Shown here: positions 16,644 through 25,456 of the stretch, piece after piece
Numbering within the stretch: the first letter of the stretch is position 1
How the letters are laid out: the number at the start of each line of letters is the position of its first letter
Source of the DNA: Polyangiaceae bacterium
GTDB taxonomy: Bacteria; Myxococcota_A; Polyangia; Polyangiales; Polyangiaceae
NCBI GenBank assembly: GCA_025937785.1
Contig: JAICQQ010000065.1
Location: 1 to 37,199, forward strand
Length of the DNA: 37,199 nt
Direction of reading: 5' to 3'
The notes under the pieces: generated by a model
Seen by the model: only the letters and a program-made list of their open reading frames with translations
The model's database searches: none
What the model was told of the DNA's origin: nothing
Translations under genes and position numbers: made by a program

Positions 16644-17507
16644 GTGACACAACCCCGCGATATCGGGAGCGCCTTTCTCAGGTTCGTCCATGAGGCGCTA
16701 GGCTCGCTGGCCGCACCGACGATGCGTGACACGGTCATCGGGGCCGCACTTCGCATGGCGAGCAACGACGAGCGCCCGAACACGCCGGCCGGATTCGAAA
16801 GGTTCGTCCGCGGCCCGCTGCGAGCGGCGATGCTCGATGCGTTCGGCGCGGAGGTGACCGATTCGGTCTCGGTGGAGCTGGAACACGTCGTCATGCTCTC
16901 CTCCCGACCCAGCGGGCCGGGTCTTGCTGTCAGCCATACGCCGCCCATCCCTAGATCCAGCGGGGTGCCCTCGTCATCGCGCCGCAGCGCCGACGCAGGC
17001 CCGGTGCCGCCGCACAGTGGCAGCCGACTCAGGCCGCTGCAGGAGTCCACGGAACACGAGGCGGCTTCGCAGCGCCCGATGTCGCAGGCCTACACGCGCG
17101 GGACCGCGCGCGCGCTGGGCATGCCGCTCGAGAGCGACGCGCCGCCACCACCCAAGGTGTTCGTGGCAAGCCAAAGTCTCACCTTCGTGAAGGGGCTCGA
17201 ACACTTCCTGGAACCCCCTGCCGCTCGCGCAGAAGACGTCATCAGTCTACTCGCGGCGCTGAACGAGCTGAAAGACACTGCGGCGGTGATCGTGCTCGAT
17301 TGCCGGCGACCGTCAATCCGTCCCATGGCCCTTGCCATCCTCGCCGACGAGCTGCCGGCGACCGTGCAGGTCATGCTCTGGGGCGCCGACGTCACCCTGC
17401 GTCATCAACTCGAGCAGCTGTCCCCGGGCGTCGCGCGCTGGCTGAGCTGCGATCAGGACGATGATCTGCAGGCGGTGGCTGACAAGTGCAGCGCCTTCGT
17501 GGGGTGA
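16644..17507 (+). CDS. Hypothetical protein with degenerate receiver-like C-terminal domain
   Basis: GTG 16644 gives 287 residues, with AAGGGG about eight bases upstream (TTG 16641 would add one). Residues 1-85 form a compact, probably helical domain of no recognised family. 86-170 are a Ser/Pro/Arg-rich linker. 170-287 resemble a response-regulator receiver: KVFVASQSLTFVKGLEHFL in place of strand 1, VIVLDCRRP around Asp219 in place of the phospho-acceptor strand, and VQVMLWGADV in place of strand 4. The acidic pair after strand 1 is missing, so ordinary phosphorylation is doubtful and it may be a pseudo-receiver used for protein contacts. It is divergent from the PilZ gene, which may hint at a shared signalling role. 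Confidence 0.65.
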   Translation: MTQPRDIGSAFLRFVHEALGSLAAPTMRDTVIGAALRMASNDERPNTPAGFERFVRGPLRAAMLDAFGAEVTDSVSVELEHVVMLSSRPSGPGLAVSHTPPIPRSSGVPSSSRRSADAGPVPPHSGSRLRPLQESTEHEAASQRPMSQAYTRGTARALGMPLESDAPPPPKVFVASQSLTFVKGLEHFLEPPAARAEDVISLLAALNELKDTAAVIVLDCRRPSIRPMALAILADELPATVQVMLWGADVTLRHQLEQLSPGVARWLSCDQDDDLQAVADKCSAFVG

Positions 17508-17522
17508 GCGGGTCTTTCCCGC
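17508..17522. terminator. Small hairpin between convergent genes
   Basis: GCGGG-TCTTT-CCCGC directly follows the TGA of the pseudo-receiver gene, seven bases before the stop of the convergent lipoprotein gene. The stem is short and has no T-tract, so it is at best a weak bidirectional terminator. Confidence 0.3.
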
Positions 17523-17528
17523 GAGGAA

Positions 17529-18212
17529 TTACGGGAGCTCGGTGAACACCAGCCCGGAGTGGCAGACGTTGCACGACTTTACCGACTCGCCGTCTTCGTC
17601 GCCGTACTCGGGCGCATCGATGGTCGTGGCGGCGCGCCCCGACGCACAGCGACCGTCGGGCCCGTAGCAAAAGTAAACGACGTCGTTCGCTGGATAGAAC
17701 GTGACCGCTCTGCCGACGAGCGTCGCGCCAGCGTCGTCGTACATTTCTTTGACCGCCATGGCGCCGGGCACGGCGGGTTCTTCCAACAAGTCGGGATTGC
17801 CTTGCCGGAACGCGACCAGCGCGGGGCTCATGTACACGCGAACCGTGCCGTGCGGGGTGCCCACCGAAGGCGGTACCGGGGCGTCGTGGACGGAAACCCA
17901 GCCTTCCGCTTTGTAGCCTTCGGCTTCGAGAAACGCGGTGATGGCTTCCGCCGAGCCGTCCGCGGGCACGCTGGCGTCACCGCCCGTGGTGCTGGTCGCG
18001 GTGCTGGCCACGGTGCTCGTTGCGGTGACCGTATTGGTCGCGCCGGTCGTGGAGCTGGCACTCGCCGTGTTCATGGTCGCCGTGTTGACGGTGGCGGTGC
18101 TCATGGCGCCGCTGGTCTCGGCGCTGTCGCCGGAGTCATCGCTGCAACCCAGGGCGAAGCCGAACAGCATGGCAGTGGTCAGACAAGCGGGCATCAAGAG
18201 GCTCGAGCGCAT
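17529..18212 (-). CDS. Cytochrome P460-like lipoprotein with c-type heme motif
   Basis: 227 residues. Signal MRSSLLMPACLTTAMLFGFALGC with lipid Cys23; residues 24-80 are a Ser/Thr/Ala linker with repeated TAT, NTA and TST triplets, typical of an extended, possibly glycosylated spacer. The globular part includes VYMSPALVAFRQG, MAVKEMYDDAG and VTFYP and ends in CNVCHSG (Cys214, Cys217, His218), a CxxCH c-type heme site almost at the C-terminus. This layout matches the cytochrome P460 family, which binds heme covalently and in known members oxidises hydroxylamine; the lysine cross-link cannot be judged from sequence alone. Substrate unknown. The next gene upstream on this strand is the radical SAM gene, 66 bases away with a likely terminator between. 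Confidence 0.75.
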   Translation of the reverse strand: MRSSLLMPACLTTAMLFGFALGCSDDSGDSAETSGAMSTATVNTATMNTASASSTTGATNTVTATSTVASTATSTTGGDASVPADGSAEAITAFLEAEGYKAEGWVSVHDAPVPPSVGTPHGTVRVYMSPALVAFRQGNPDLLEEPAVPGAMAVKEMYDDAGATLVGRAVTFYPANDVVYFCYGPDGRCASGRAATTIDAPEYGDEDGESVKSCNVCHSGLVFTELP

Positions 18213-18252
18213 GCACGGAGCATACGGCGTGAGCGCGGCTTTTTCAAAGCAA

Positions 18253-18274
18253 ACGGCGTCGCATTCGGCGCCGT
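18253..18274 (-). terminator. Possible terminator after the radical SAM gene
   Basis: Read on the minus strand, ACGGCG and CGCCGT form a perfect 6-base stem with a 10-base loop starting five bases after the stop of the 18279-21155 gene, followed by TTTGCTTTGAAAA. The T-rich run supports intrinsic termination, though the loop is large. Confidence 0.4.
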
Positions 18275-18278
18275 CGGC

Positions 18279-21155
18279 TCACGGCATCGGTGCCAGCTCG
18301 GCGAGCTCGCGAACGGGGCGCGGCGCGGCGCGGGCGCAGAGTTCGAGGGGTGTGGCGTCGCCCGAGGACGTCAAGAAGCGCCAGCGCAGCGCCAGGTGGG
18401 GCAGGTCGCCTACAGCGAAAATGCCGCTGACGACTTCGCTGATCTTGGCCCCCCCCCGCTCCGAAATCGAAAGGTCGAACTCCAGCGCGCGGCAGTCGCC
18501 CAGGATGCCCGCGGCTTGGAGCGCCGGGTGTTCGCTCGTTACGCTCGCGAGCCCGGCTACGGCGGCGCGCACGTCCACGGGCCGGCCCAGCCCCTTCGTG
18601 GTGCGAAGCACGCGCACGGAGTCACTCGCCAGAAACGCCGCGACCTTGTCGTCGAACCACGCGGGGCCGCCGTGCGTTCGCACGACCGAATCGGCGACAG
18701 TGACCAAGTAGCGCGCGCCTACGATGACGCGCCCGATTGCCGCGGCGCCATCGACCAGCGGCGCTGCCCCCAAGAAGCGCAGCCCACCGGCGACCGCGCC
18801 GTTCAGCCGCGCGACGACCTCGTCCGCTTCCGGCGGCGCTACCAACTTGACGTCGACGTACTCGTCCAGACTCATCACACCGAGCGACAGCGCTGGACCG
18901 AAGGACATGCTCGGCTTCGGGTGGAACCCCTGCGTGTAGTAGACCTGCATGCCAGCGCGGCGAATCACACGACCCAGCTCGCGGATCAGGTCGAGGTGGC
19001 CGAGCAACGCGGCAGCACCCAATTTGGCGTAGCGCAGGCGATAACGCACGACCCTGCCCGCGGGCTGCGGCGGACGGTGCCGTTCCGGGCCACGGAGCAC
19101 GCGCGGGATCTCGGGAACGCTCGCAGCGGCTGGCTCGCTCGCCCCTGCCTCGGGAGCGGCCGTCGGCGCCGGAGCTGGAGCTGGAGCAGAGACCATGGGT
19201 AGCGCGACGCGCGGCAAGGGCTCGAGCGCGCCCATGTCCCTGAGGTAGTCGACGCGTCGCGAGCGCATGCGCGTCATGTCGCAAGCAACGCCACAATCGT
19301 AACAAACCAAGCGGCGGCTGTCGCTTTCCGCCTCGCGCACCGTGGTGTGATGCACGAAGGCCCCCTTGGCCTTGCCGCACGGCGGGCTCAGGCGACTCTG
19401 CAGCGCCTTGCGGTACTCGCGTTCGAGAAAGCCGTCTTCGAGCCCGACGTCGATGTGATCCCAGGGCAACCGGGCGCTCAGCGGAAGCGTTTCGAGGTAG
19501 CGCTCGGTGTCGATAGCGTAGTGCTGGAAAGCTTCGCGCCACAGGTCCATGTTCAGCTGGTCTTCCCAGCTGTCGAAGCGAGCTCCGTTCGAATAGGCCC
19601 GCTCGATCACGAACCCGAGCCGCCGATCGCCACGGGCGAAGACGCCCTCGAGGTAACTCGTAGTGCTGTCGTGAACCTTCAGCGACAGGCCGCGCGCCTC
19701 ACGCGCCGCGTCTCGCAAAAGCGCTTGCTTCTTCGCTACCGTGTCGGGCGGGTCCATCGCGCACCACTGAAAAGGCGTGTGCGGCTTCGGTACGTGCGTC
19801 GAGACGCTCACCGTCACCTTGGGCCGCTTGCCGAGTCGGCGACCGACGCCGAGCGCGTTCTTCCCGACGAGGACGATGCCGAGCACGTCTTCTTCGGTTT
19901 CGGTGGGGAGACCCAGGATGAAGTACAGCTTCATCCTGTCGAAGCCACGTGAAAACACGCGCTCTGCCGTTTCGAGCAACTGCGCTTCGGTGACGTTCTT
20001 GTTGATCACGTCGCGCATACGCTGCGTGCCCGCCTCGGGCGCGAAGGTCAGACCACCCGCGCGCACCTTGCGCATGTCGTCGAGCAACTCTTCGGCCAGC
20101 CCGTACGCGCGCAGCGAGGCGACGCTCAGGCTCACGCGTCGCGGCGCCGTTTTCTCCACCAGCGTCTTGATCAACGGCGAAATGCAGCTGACATCGGCGG
20201 TCGACAGCGCCGTGAGGCTGACTTCGTCCTGACCGGTGCGTTCGAGGGCTTCGATCACCGTGTCCACGACGGCGCGCGGGTCGCGCTCGCGCACCGGGCG
20301 GTAGATCATCCCCGCCTGGCAGAACCGGCAGCCCTCGGTACAGCCGCGCGCGACCTCGATGCTCATGCGATCGAAGATTGCTTCCGGCCCTCCGACGGGG
20401 CCGCTGCTGGGAAAGGGGAATTGGTTGATGTCCGCGACGAGGCGGCGCTCGACGGGCAGGCGTGCGTTCGGATGCAGCGAGCGATCGACCACCTCGAACC
20501 CGGTCTCGGCGTCTTCTTTCACCGCATACAACGAGGGCACGTAGACGCCGCGGATGGCGGCGATTTTTTCGAGACGCTCGCGGCGCGAGAGACCTTGACG
20601 CTTGCCCTGCGTCCAGCTGAGCGCGATCTCGCTGGCAGCCTCTTCACCGTCACCGATCAGCACGGCGTCGAGAAAGATGGCCATCGGTTCCATGTGCGTC
20701 GCCACCGGGCCACCGGCGACGATCAGGGGGTCGTCGTCGCTGCGGTGCTCGCTGCGGAGCGGGATGCCTCCCAGATCGAGCATGGTCAGGATGTTGGTGT
20801 AGGTGAGTTCGTACTGCAGCGAGAAGCCCACCACGTCGAAATCACAAAGCGGCCGCGCACTTTCGAGCGACACCAAGAGCTGACCGTGCTCGCGCAGCTG
20901 TGCTTGCATGTCGACCCAGGGGGTGTAGCAACGTTCGGCGAGCGTGCGCTCGTCGTCGTTGAGCAAACGGTACAGGATACGAAACCCGAGATGGCTCATG
21001 CCGATGTCGTAGATGTCGGGAAAAGCCAGGCACACGCGCGCCTGCACCTTGCCCCAGTCCTTGTGCACCGAGCCGTGCTCGACCCCCGTGTACCGGTTCG
21101 GCTTGGCGACGCGGGCGAGAAAGCGGGCGTAGGGGTGACGATCGAGCTCTACCAT
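18279..21155 (-). CDS. B12-binding-domain radical SAM protein fused to DUF2344
   Basis: 958 residues. N-terminal part (about 30-240) resembles the cobalamin-binding-like domain of TIGR03960 proteins (FPDIYDIGMSHLGFRILY; GDGEEAASE). The radical SAM cluster CxxxCxxC is at Cys272, Cys276 and Cys279 in RGCTEGCRFCQAG. A later Cys group (SPPCGKAKG; LVCYDCGVACDM, about 590-635) may bind a second metal. After a Pro/Ala linker, residues from about 715 onward form a DUF2344/TIGR03936 domain (RYRLRYAKLGAAALLGHLDLIREL; GFHPKPSMSFGPALSLG). In many bacteria these two parts are adjacent genes; here they are one chain. Known members are probably RNA-related modifying enzymes but have no agreed reaction. ATG 21155 fits the family's start. 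Divergent from kinase 1. Confidence 0.9.
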   Translation of the reverse strand: MVELDRHPYARFLARVAKPNRYTGVEHGSVHKDWGKVQARVCLAFPDIYDIGMSHLGFRILYRLLNDDERTLAERCYTPWVDMQAQLREHGQLLVSLESARPLCDFDVVGFSLQYELTYTNILTMLDLGGIPLRSEHRSDDDPLIVAGGPVATHMEPMAIFLDAVLIGDGEEAASEIALSWTQGKRQGLSRRERLEKIAAIRGVYVPSLYAVKEDAETGFEVVDRSLHPNARLPVERRLVADINQFPFPSSGPVGGPEAIFDRMSIEVARGCTEGCRFCQAGMIYRPVRERDPRAVVDTVIEALERTGQDEVSLTALSTADVSCISPLIKTLVEKTAPRRVSLSVASLRAYGLAEELLDDMRKVRAGGLTFAPEAGTQRMRDVINKNVTEAQLLETAERVFSRGFDRMKLYFILGLPTETEEDVLGIVLVGKNALGVGRRLGKRPKVTVSVSTHVPKPHTPFQWCAMDPPDTVAKKQALLRDAAREARGLSLKVHDSTTSYLEGVFARGDRRLGFVIERAYSNGARFDSWEDQLNMDLWREAFQHYAIDTERYLETLPLSARLPWDHIDVGLEDGFLEREYRKALQSRLSPPCGKAKGAFVHHTTVREAESDSRRLVCYDCGVACDMTRMRSRRVDYLRDMGALEPLPRVALPMVSAPAPAPAPTAAPEAGASEPAAASVPEIPRVLRGPERHRPPQPAGRVVRYRLRYAKLGAAALLGHLDLIRELGRVIRRAGMQVYYTQGFHPKPSMSFGPALSLGVMSLDEYVDVKLVAPPEADEVVARLNGAVAGGLRFLGAAPLVDGAAAIGRVIVGARYLVTVADSVVRTHGGPAWFDDKVAAFLASDSVRVLRTTKGLGRPVDVRAAVAGLASVTSEHPALQAAGILGDCRALEFDLSISERGGAKISEVVSGIFAVGDLPHLALRWRFLTSSGDATPLELCARAAPRPVRELAELAPMP

Positions 21156-21420
21156 GTCGGTTTTGGTGGCCGCGAAGCGAATGGCGCCAGCCCGGCCCGA
21201 GCAATGCGCGAAGGGCGTTCTTGAAGCCGAACGGCGCCGTTGTCAAACGACGGTTCAGTAAGCGGCCAGGCCGCGAAAACTCCAGGGTCCTGCCATGCTT
21301 GGGCCTCTTGTCGAGCGCCCCCACGGCGCCACCGAGCCCGAGAAGGCCCGAACGCGTGGGGGCGGATGTCGCCGGCAAAAATCGAGGGCAGCCAGTGGTC
21401 CGGTGGGGTATTCTCGCTCG

Positions 21421-22869
21421 GTGGTTTCAGCCTTGCTGCCGGTGACGGTCGGCCAGATCGTGGCCGAGAAGTACCAAGTCGACTCGGTCATTGGTCAAGG
21501 CGGCATGGGCATCGTGATGTCCGCCCATCACATCGATCTCGATCAGAAGGTCGCGATCAAGTTCTTGCTGGCGGATGTCGCGCAGCACGCAGACGCCGCG
21601 GAGCGCTTCCGCCGCGAGGCGCGCGCCGCAGCTCGGATTCACAGTGACCACGTGGTGCGTGTGCTCGATGTGGGCGTGCTGCCGGACGAGATCCCCTACA
21701 TGGTAATGGAGTACCTCGAAGGTAAAGATCTCGGCGCCATGATGGCCGCCGGCGAACGCTTCAGCGTCGAAGAAGCAGTTGGCTATGCGCTAGAAGCGAT
21801 CGACGCGATCGCGCAAGCGCACAAGGCAGGCATCGTGCATCGCGATCTGAAGCCCGCCAACCTGTTCCTGGCGAAGCGTCCCGACGGCTCGCATCGAATC
21901 AAGGTACTCGATTTCGGGATTTCGAAATCACTCACGGACAGCTCACTGGGCGCCATGCGGCTAACCTCTACCACGACGCTGATTGGTTCGCCGCTGTACA
22001 TGAGCCCGGAGCAGATGCAGTCAGCGCGTGACGTCGACGGCAGAGCCGACATCTGGTCGTTCGGCGCAATCTTGTTCGAGATGTTGGCGGCGCGCCCGCC
22101 GTATCAGGCCAACACCTTGCCGCAGCTTTGTCAGGAGCTGCTGACCGCCGATCCGCCCAAGCTGCGCGCGCTGCGCGCGGACGTGCCCGAGGGCGTCGAA
22201 AATGCGGTGGCGCGCTGCCTCATGCGCAACATCGACGAGCGCTGGCAGGACATGCGGGACGTGGCAGCCGCGCTGAGACCGTTCTCGCCGAGGCATCGCA
22301 GCCATCGGCCCGAGCTGACGTCGTCGCAACGACTATCGACCGATGCAGGCCTGGGCGTGGAGGCGCTCAGCGCAGAGTCACCCCCCGGCACGCTCGATCC
22401 ATGGGGCAACACCCAAGCGCGCAAGCAACGCACGACGAACCGCCGCCTGGTGGTCGCGGTGCCGCTCACGCTACTGGCGATCGGCGGCGTCGCAGCCTTC
22501 TGGGTCATGCGCTCGGACCTCGGCTCTGCGCACGCCCCGGGCTCCGCCACCCCCCTGGCTCCCGGCGCCATCGACACAGGCTCAGTGCCAGACGCTCCGC
22601 TGGTTCAGGAATCAGCGCCTCGATCGACACCGGGCACCATCGTCACCCCGGTCGATCCCAGCGAGATCGCCGACACTGATGCCAACGCCGACGCCCGCCC
22701 GCCCGCTCGCGTTCCCGTAGTGCGTGGCCCGCTTCCGAAGCCAGCAGTCCCAGTCATCGCGCCGGCAATCGTGCCACCAGCGGTGAGCGCCTCGCCCCTA
22801 GATCCGCCCTCCGCCTCAGACACACCTACACCTGCCAGCGACGTTTCCGATTTCGGGGGCCGGCGCTAA
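21421..22869 (+). CDS. Transmembrane Ser/Thr protein kinase, cassette 1
   Basis: GTG 21421 gives 482 residues and aligns with the start of the paralogous kinase at 33736; the frame opens at 21295 with non-conserved sequence. Kinase domain (about 16-290) is complete: GQGGMG loop 25-30, Lys47 in VAIKFL, Glu66, HRD at 140-142 with Asn147, DFG 164-166, and the activation segment up to SPLYMSPEQM. A juxtamembrane linker carries WGNT (328-331), a membrane helix spans about 343-363, and the outside part is a Pro/Ala/Asp-rich tail ending in SDFGGRR. No known sensor domain is present; the tail is presumably the periplasmic contact. The TPR/PEGA-like and Cys-repeat genes follow in the same direction, the same order as the second cassette, so they likely act together. 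Confidence 0.92.
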   Translation: MVSALLPVTVGQIVAEKYQVDSVIGQGGMGIVMSAHHIDLDQKVAIKFLLADVAQHADAAERFRREARAAARIHSDHVVRVLDVGVLPDEIPYMVMEYLEGKDLGAMMAAGERFSVEEAVGYALEAIDAIAQAHKAGIVHRDLKPANLFLAKRPDGSHRIKVLDFGISKSLTDSSLGAMRLTSTTTLIGSPLYMSPEQMQSARDVDGRADIWSFGAILFEMLAARPPYQANTLPQLCQELLTADPPKLRALRADVPEGVENAVARCLMRNIDERWQDMRDVAAALRPFSPRHRSHRPELTSSQRLSTDAGLGVEALSAESPPGTLDPWGNTQARKQRTTNRRLVVAVPLTLLAIGGVAAFWVMRSDLGSAHAPGSATPLAPGAIDTGSVPDAPLVQESAPRSTPGTIVTPVDPSEIADTDANADARPPARVPVVRGPLPKPAVPVIAPAIVPPAVSASPLDPPSASDTPTPASDVSDFGGRR

Positions 22870-23054
22870 TCAGTCGCCACCAGCCACAAGCCCTTAGGAA
22901 CGCTGGTTTCTGCACGAGCGTACCGTGGGCCCTCGTCGCGAGGGTTGCTCGTCTCCGAACGCGCGACCAAATCGTCAGGCGCTGCAAGCCCGACCCGGCG
23001 TGCCGAAAGATTCAAATGGCAGCGGCGAGACAACCGGTTAATGTACCAGGCGCT

Positions 23055-24107
23055 ATGAGCCAGATTCTTCTCGTGATCCGGCGGTGGTCGCTCGCCGCGC
23101 TCTGCTTGCTGGTCGTGACACCCGCTTACGCTCAGCGTTCGGTCAGCGACAAAGCCGCTGCGGAGGCGCTTTTCGACGAAGCCCTCGAGCTGATGACCAA
23201 CAAGCGTTACGCCGAAGCGTGCCCCAAGCTCGAAGAGAGTCAGCGTATCGATGCCGGCATCGGGACGTTGCTCTATTTGGCCGAATGCTACGAGAAGACC
23301 GGCCGGACCGCGAGCGCCTGGGCGACATTCCGTGAAGCCGCGTCGGCGGCCTCCGCCGCCGGACAATCCGATCGAGCGCGCCAGGGCAAGGCTCGGGCCG
23401 ATCGCTTGGAACCCAGCCTGTCGAAGCTCACCGTCCGCGTCGCGCCGGAGAACAAGTCAATCTCCGGCTTTCAGGTCACCCGTGGTGGCGAACTGGTGCA
23501 AGCGCCGCTGTTCGAAGCCGCGCTCCCGGTCGACCCGGGGCAACAGTTGATCGAAGCCACCGCGCCGGGCTACGAAACCTTCACCAAGACCGTGTCGGTG
23601 CCAGCAAACGGTGGGCGCGCCGAGGTCCTGATCCCGGCGCTGGTGCCGCTCCCAGGCACAGCCGCGCCCGCGGCGCCGGCATCGACGGAGGGAACTGCAG
23701 CTGACGCGGGTCAGCCGGCTCAGGCGGATCAAGGTTCGGCGCTCACTACCGACACGGGGACCGGCGGCAGCAGCACGGCGAGCACGGTGGGCATCGTGCT
23801 GATGGGAGCGGGCGCGGCCGGCTTGGTGGTGGGCACGGTGTTCGGCTTGGAAGCGATCAACAAGAACAAAGATGCCAAGGACATCTGCGGGGACGACAAC
23901 AGCTGTCCCACGAAAAAGGGCGAGCAGCTGTCGGACGACGCCCAACGAGCGGCGCTCGTCTCGACGATCGGCTTCGTCGCCGGGGGTGCCGCGCTCGCTG
24001 CCGGGGCGGTGCTCTACCTGACGGCCGACGATGGCAGTGAAGCCGGTCGCGTGCAGGTCAACCCCGTTGCCGGCGGCGCTCAATTCAGCTTTTCTGGGAG
24101 GTTTTGA
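23055..24107 (+). CDS. Exported TPR-like / PEGA-like protein with two C-terminal membrane helices, cassette 1
   Basis: ATG 23055 gives 350 residues and a signal peptide of the same size as the paralogue's (cleavage after AYA, residue 26); ATG 23016 would add 13. Residues 30-125 form TPR-like helices: AEALFDEALELM, YAEACPKLEESQRID, GTLLYLAECYEKTGRTASAWATFREA. A beta-rich PEGA-like part follows (about 125-195; ALPVDPGQQLIEATAPGYETFTKTVSV), then an Ala/Thr/Gln linker and two helices (244-266 and 300-323) with Cys278 and Cys284 in the loop between, and a tail ending GGAQFSFSGRF. It probably sits in the envelope with its TPR/PEGA part in the periplasm, suited to meeting the kinase's outer tail. 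Its TGA overlaps the ATG of the Cys-repeat lipoprotein gene (TGATG). Function is inferred from context. Confidence 0.85.
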   Translation: MSQILLVIRRWSLAALCLLVVTPAYAQRSVSDKAAAEALFDEALELMTNKRYAEACPKLEESQRIDAGIGTLLYLAECYEKTGRTASAWATFREAASAASAAGQSDRARQGKARADRLEPSLSKLTVRVAPENKSISGFQVTRGGELVQAPLFEAALPVDPGQQLIEATAPGYETFTKTVSVPANGGRAEVLIPALVPLPGTAAPAAPASTEGTAADAGQPAQADQGSALTTDTGTGGSSTASTVGIVLMGAGAAGLVVGTVFGLEAINKNKDAKDICGDDNSCPTKKGEQLSDDAQRAALVSTIGFVAGGAALAAGAVLYLTADDGSEAGRVQVNPVAGGAQFSFSGRF

Positions 24108-25360
24108 TGAAGACTCTCAAGGCATCGTTGGCTGCGCTGTTGCTCTGCGCCGGCGCCGGCGCCTGCGCACAAATCGCGGGCATCGAAGATAGAAACTTCG
24201 TCGAGCAGCAGGTGAACGCCACCGACGCTGCCTGCGAAGAGTACTGCAAGATCATCGAAGACAAGGATCCCGAAGACGACAAACCCGACGACGGGGTCTG
24301 CCCCAACAACTACACGACCTACGACGTGTGTATCGGGGTTTGCGGCAAGTTCGAGCCGGGCGATCCCAGCGAACCCACGAACGAAAACACCGTGGCTTGT
24401 CGCCTGAACGCGGCCAGAGCCGCCAGAAGCGCCAGCGAGGGCGAAGTGGATTCCTTCTGCCAGGCCGCTGGTCCCGGCGGCAACGGTGCTTGCGGCAGCA
24501 ACTGCGAGAGCTACTGCCGGCTCGTCGAGATGGAAGGCGTCTGCGGAGAGCGAAACGTCAAGGTTCCGAACTGCGTCGAAAAGTGCGAGGCCTTCGGCGA
24601 CTCGAACCGCTTCCACGTCGGCACGCCCACCCAGGAATTCGATCACTCCGGCGACACGGTGCAGTGCCGCCTCGTGCACGTGAGCACGGCCGCTGGCTCG
24701 CTGGCGACCGACGCTCTCAAGGATACGCACTGCGCGCACGCCGACTTCCACTCGACCCAGTGGTGCATCGCCGACGAGCCCTCGTGCTCGCGCTACTGCG
24801 ACGTGCTCGAGGTTGCCTGCCGGGGCGACAACGAAGTTTACGAGAACCGCGACCAGTGTTTGGGCGCCTGCGCCGAGCTCGAACTCGGCGAGCCGCTGGA
24901 TGACATCGAGGACACGATCGGCTGCCGCACTTGGCACGCCGTCAGCTCCCTATCCGATCCGAACAATCACTGCTCGCACGCGGGCCCGACGGGCGACGGG
25001 CACTGCGGTCTCGATGACCCGCCGGTGGATCCCACGGAGTTCGCCGCCTGCCGTCCCTACTGCCGGCTGATCGAAGCCGCGTGTCCCACGGAGTTCGCGA
25101 GCACCTTCGGCAACAACGGCGCCTGCGTTTCGCAGTGCGACGACGCCGGCGAGTCCTTCGGCGCGGATGCCGACCAAGACTACACCGTCAAGAGCGTCAT
25201 CGAGGCCGAGGACGGCGATACGCTCAGCTGCCGAACCCTCCACGCTGTGCGCGCGCTCGGTGCCATGCGTGCCCTCGACGACGACGCGACCGAGGACGAA
25301 CGGGCCGAAGCAGCGGCGGAATTCTGCCCAGCAGTCTTCGGCGCGGCGCCCTGCGACTGA
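24107..25360 (+). CDS. Four-repeat 8-cysteine lipoprotein, cassette 1
   Basis: ATG 24107, preceded by GGGAGG, gives 417 residues. Signal MKTLKASLAALLLCAGAGAC with likely lipid Cys20, followed by AQIAGIED, which matches QSIAGVED after the lipid Cys of the paralogue. The rest is four repeats of about 90-100 residues starting at Cys43, Cys133, Cys227 and Cys315. Each has eight cysteines in the order CxxYC, C, CxxxC, then CR(L/T)xxA, C, C, with an acidic character and frequent HC-x-x-AGP-x-G-x-x-C. The even cysteine count suggests disulfides in the periplasm or at the cell surface, although metal binding is possible. I know no named domain with this pattern. A hairpin 21 bases after the stop may end the transcript. 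Confidence 0.85.
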   Translation: MKTLKASLAALLLCAGAGACAQIAGIEDRNFVEQQVNATDAACEEYCKIIEDKDPEDDKPDDGVCPNNYTTYDVCIGVCGKFEPGDPSEPTNENTVACRLNAARAARSASEGEVDSFCQAAGPGGNGACGSNCESYCRLVEMEGVCGERNVKVPNCVEKCEAFGDSNRFHVGTPTQEFDHSGDTVQCRLVHVSTAAGSLATDALKDTHCAHADFHSTQWCIADEPSCSRYCDVLEVACRGDNEVYENRDQCLGACAELELGEPLDDIEDTIGCRTWHAVSSLSDPNNHCSHAGPTGDGHCGLDDPPVDPTEFAACRPYCRLIEAACPTEFASTFGNNGACVSQCDDAGESFGADADQDYTVKSVIEAEDGDTLSCRTLHAVRALGAMRALDDDATEDERAEAAAEFCPAVFGAAPCD

Positions 25361-25381
25361 GCCAGCCCTGGTGTCCTGTCT

Positions 25382-25399
25382 CCAGAGTTCGGACTCTGG
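25382..25399. terminator. Bidirectional terminator-like hairpin
   Basis: CCAGAGT-TCGG-ACTCTGG, a perfect 7-base stem with a 4-base loop, lies between the stops of the convergent genes ending at 25360 (+) and 25457 (-). No U-tract follows directly on the plus strand (the T-rich piece starts ~25 bases later), so it may act as an mRNA 3' end stabiliser or weak terminator. Confidence 0.5.
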
Positions 25400-25456
25400 C
25401 GTCCTATTGAGACTAGGAAAGCGTTGTTTATTCGTGGCGAATCAAGATTCAGCACA

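Larger units (their letters stand above)
21421..25360 (+). other. Cassette 1: kinase - TPR/PEGA-like protein - 8-Cys-repeat lipoprotein
   Basis: Three same-strand genes at 21421-22869, 23055-24107 and 24107-25360. Each has its best relative in this window in the matching position of cassette 2 (33736-29965, minus strand). Gap 1-2 is 185 bases here versus 20 in cassette 2; genes 2 and 3 overlap in both. Gene lengths agree (482/496, 350/350, 417/403 residues). This entry marks the unit, not an extra gene. Confidence 0.85.

Noticed and set aside
17559..19202. A 547-codon open frame on the plus strand
   Set aside because: It lies opposite the P460-like and radical SAM genes, has Arg/Gly/His-rich non-protein-like composition, and is explained by high third-position GC on the other strand.
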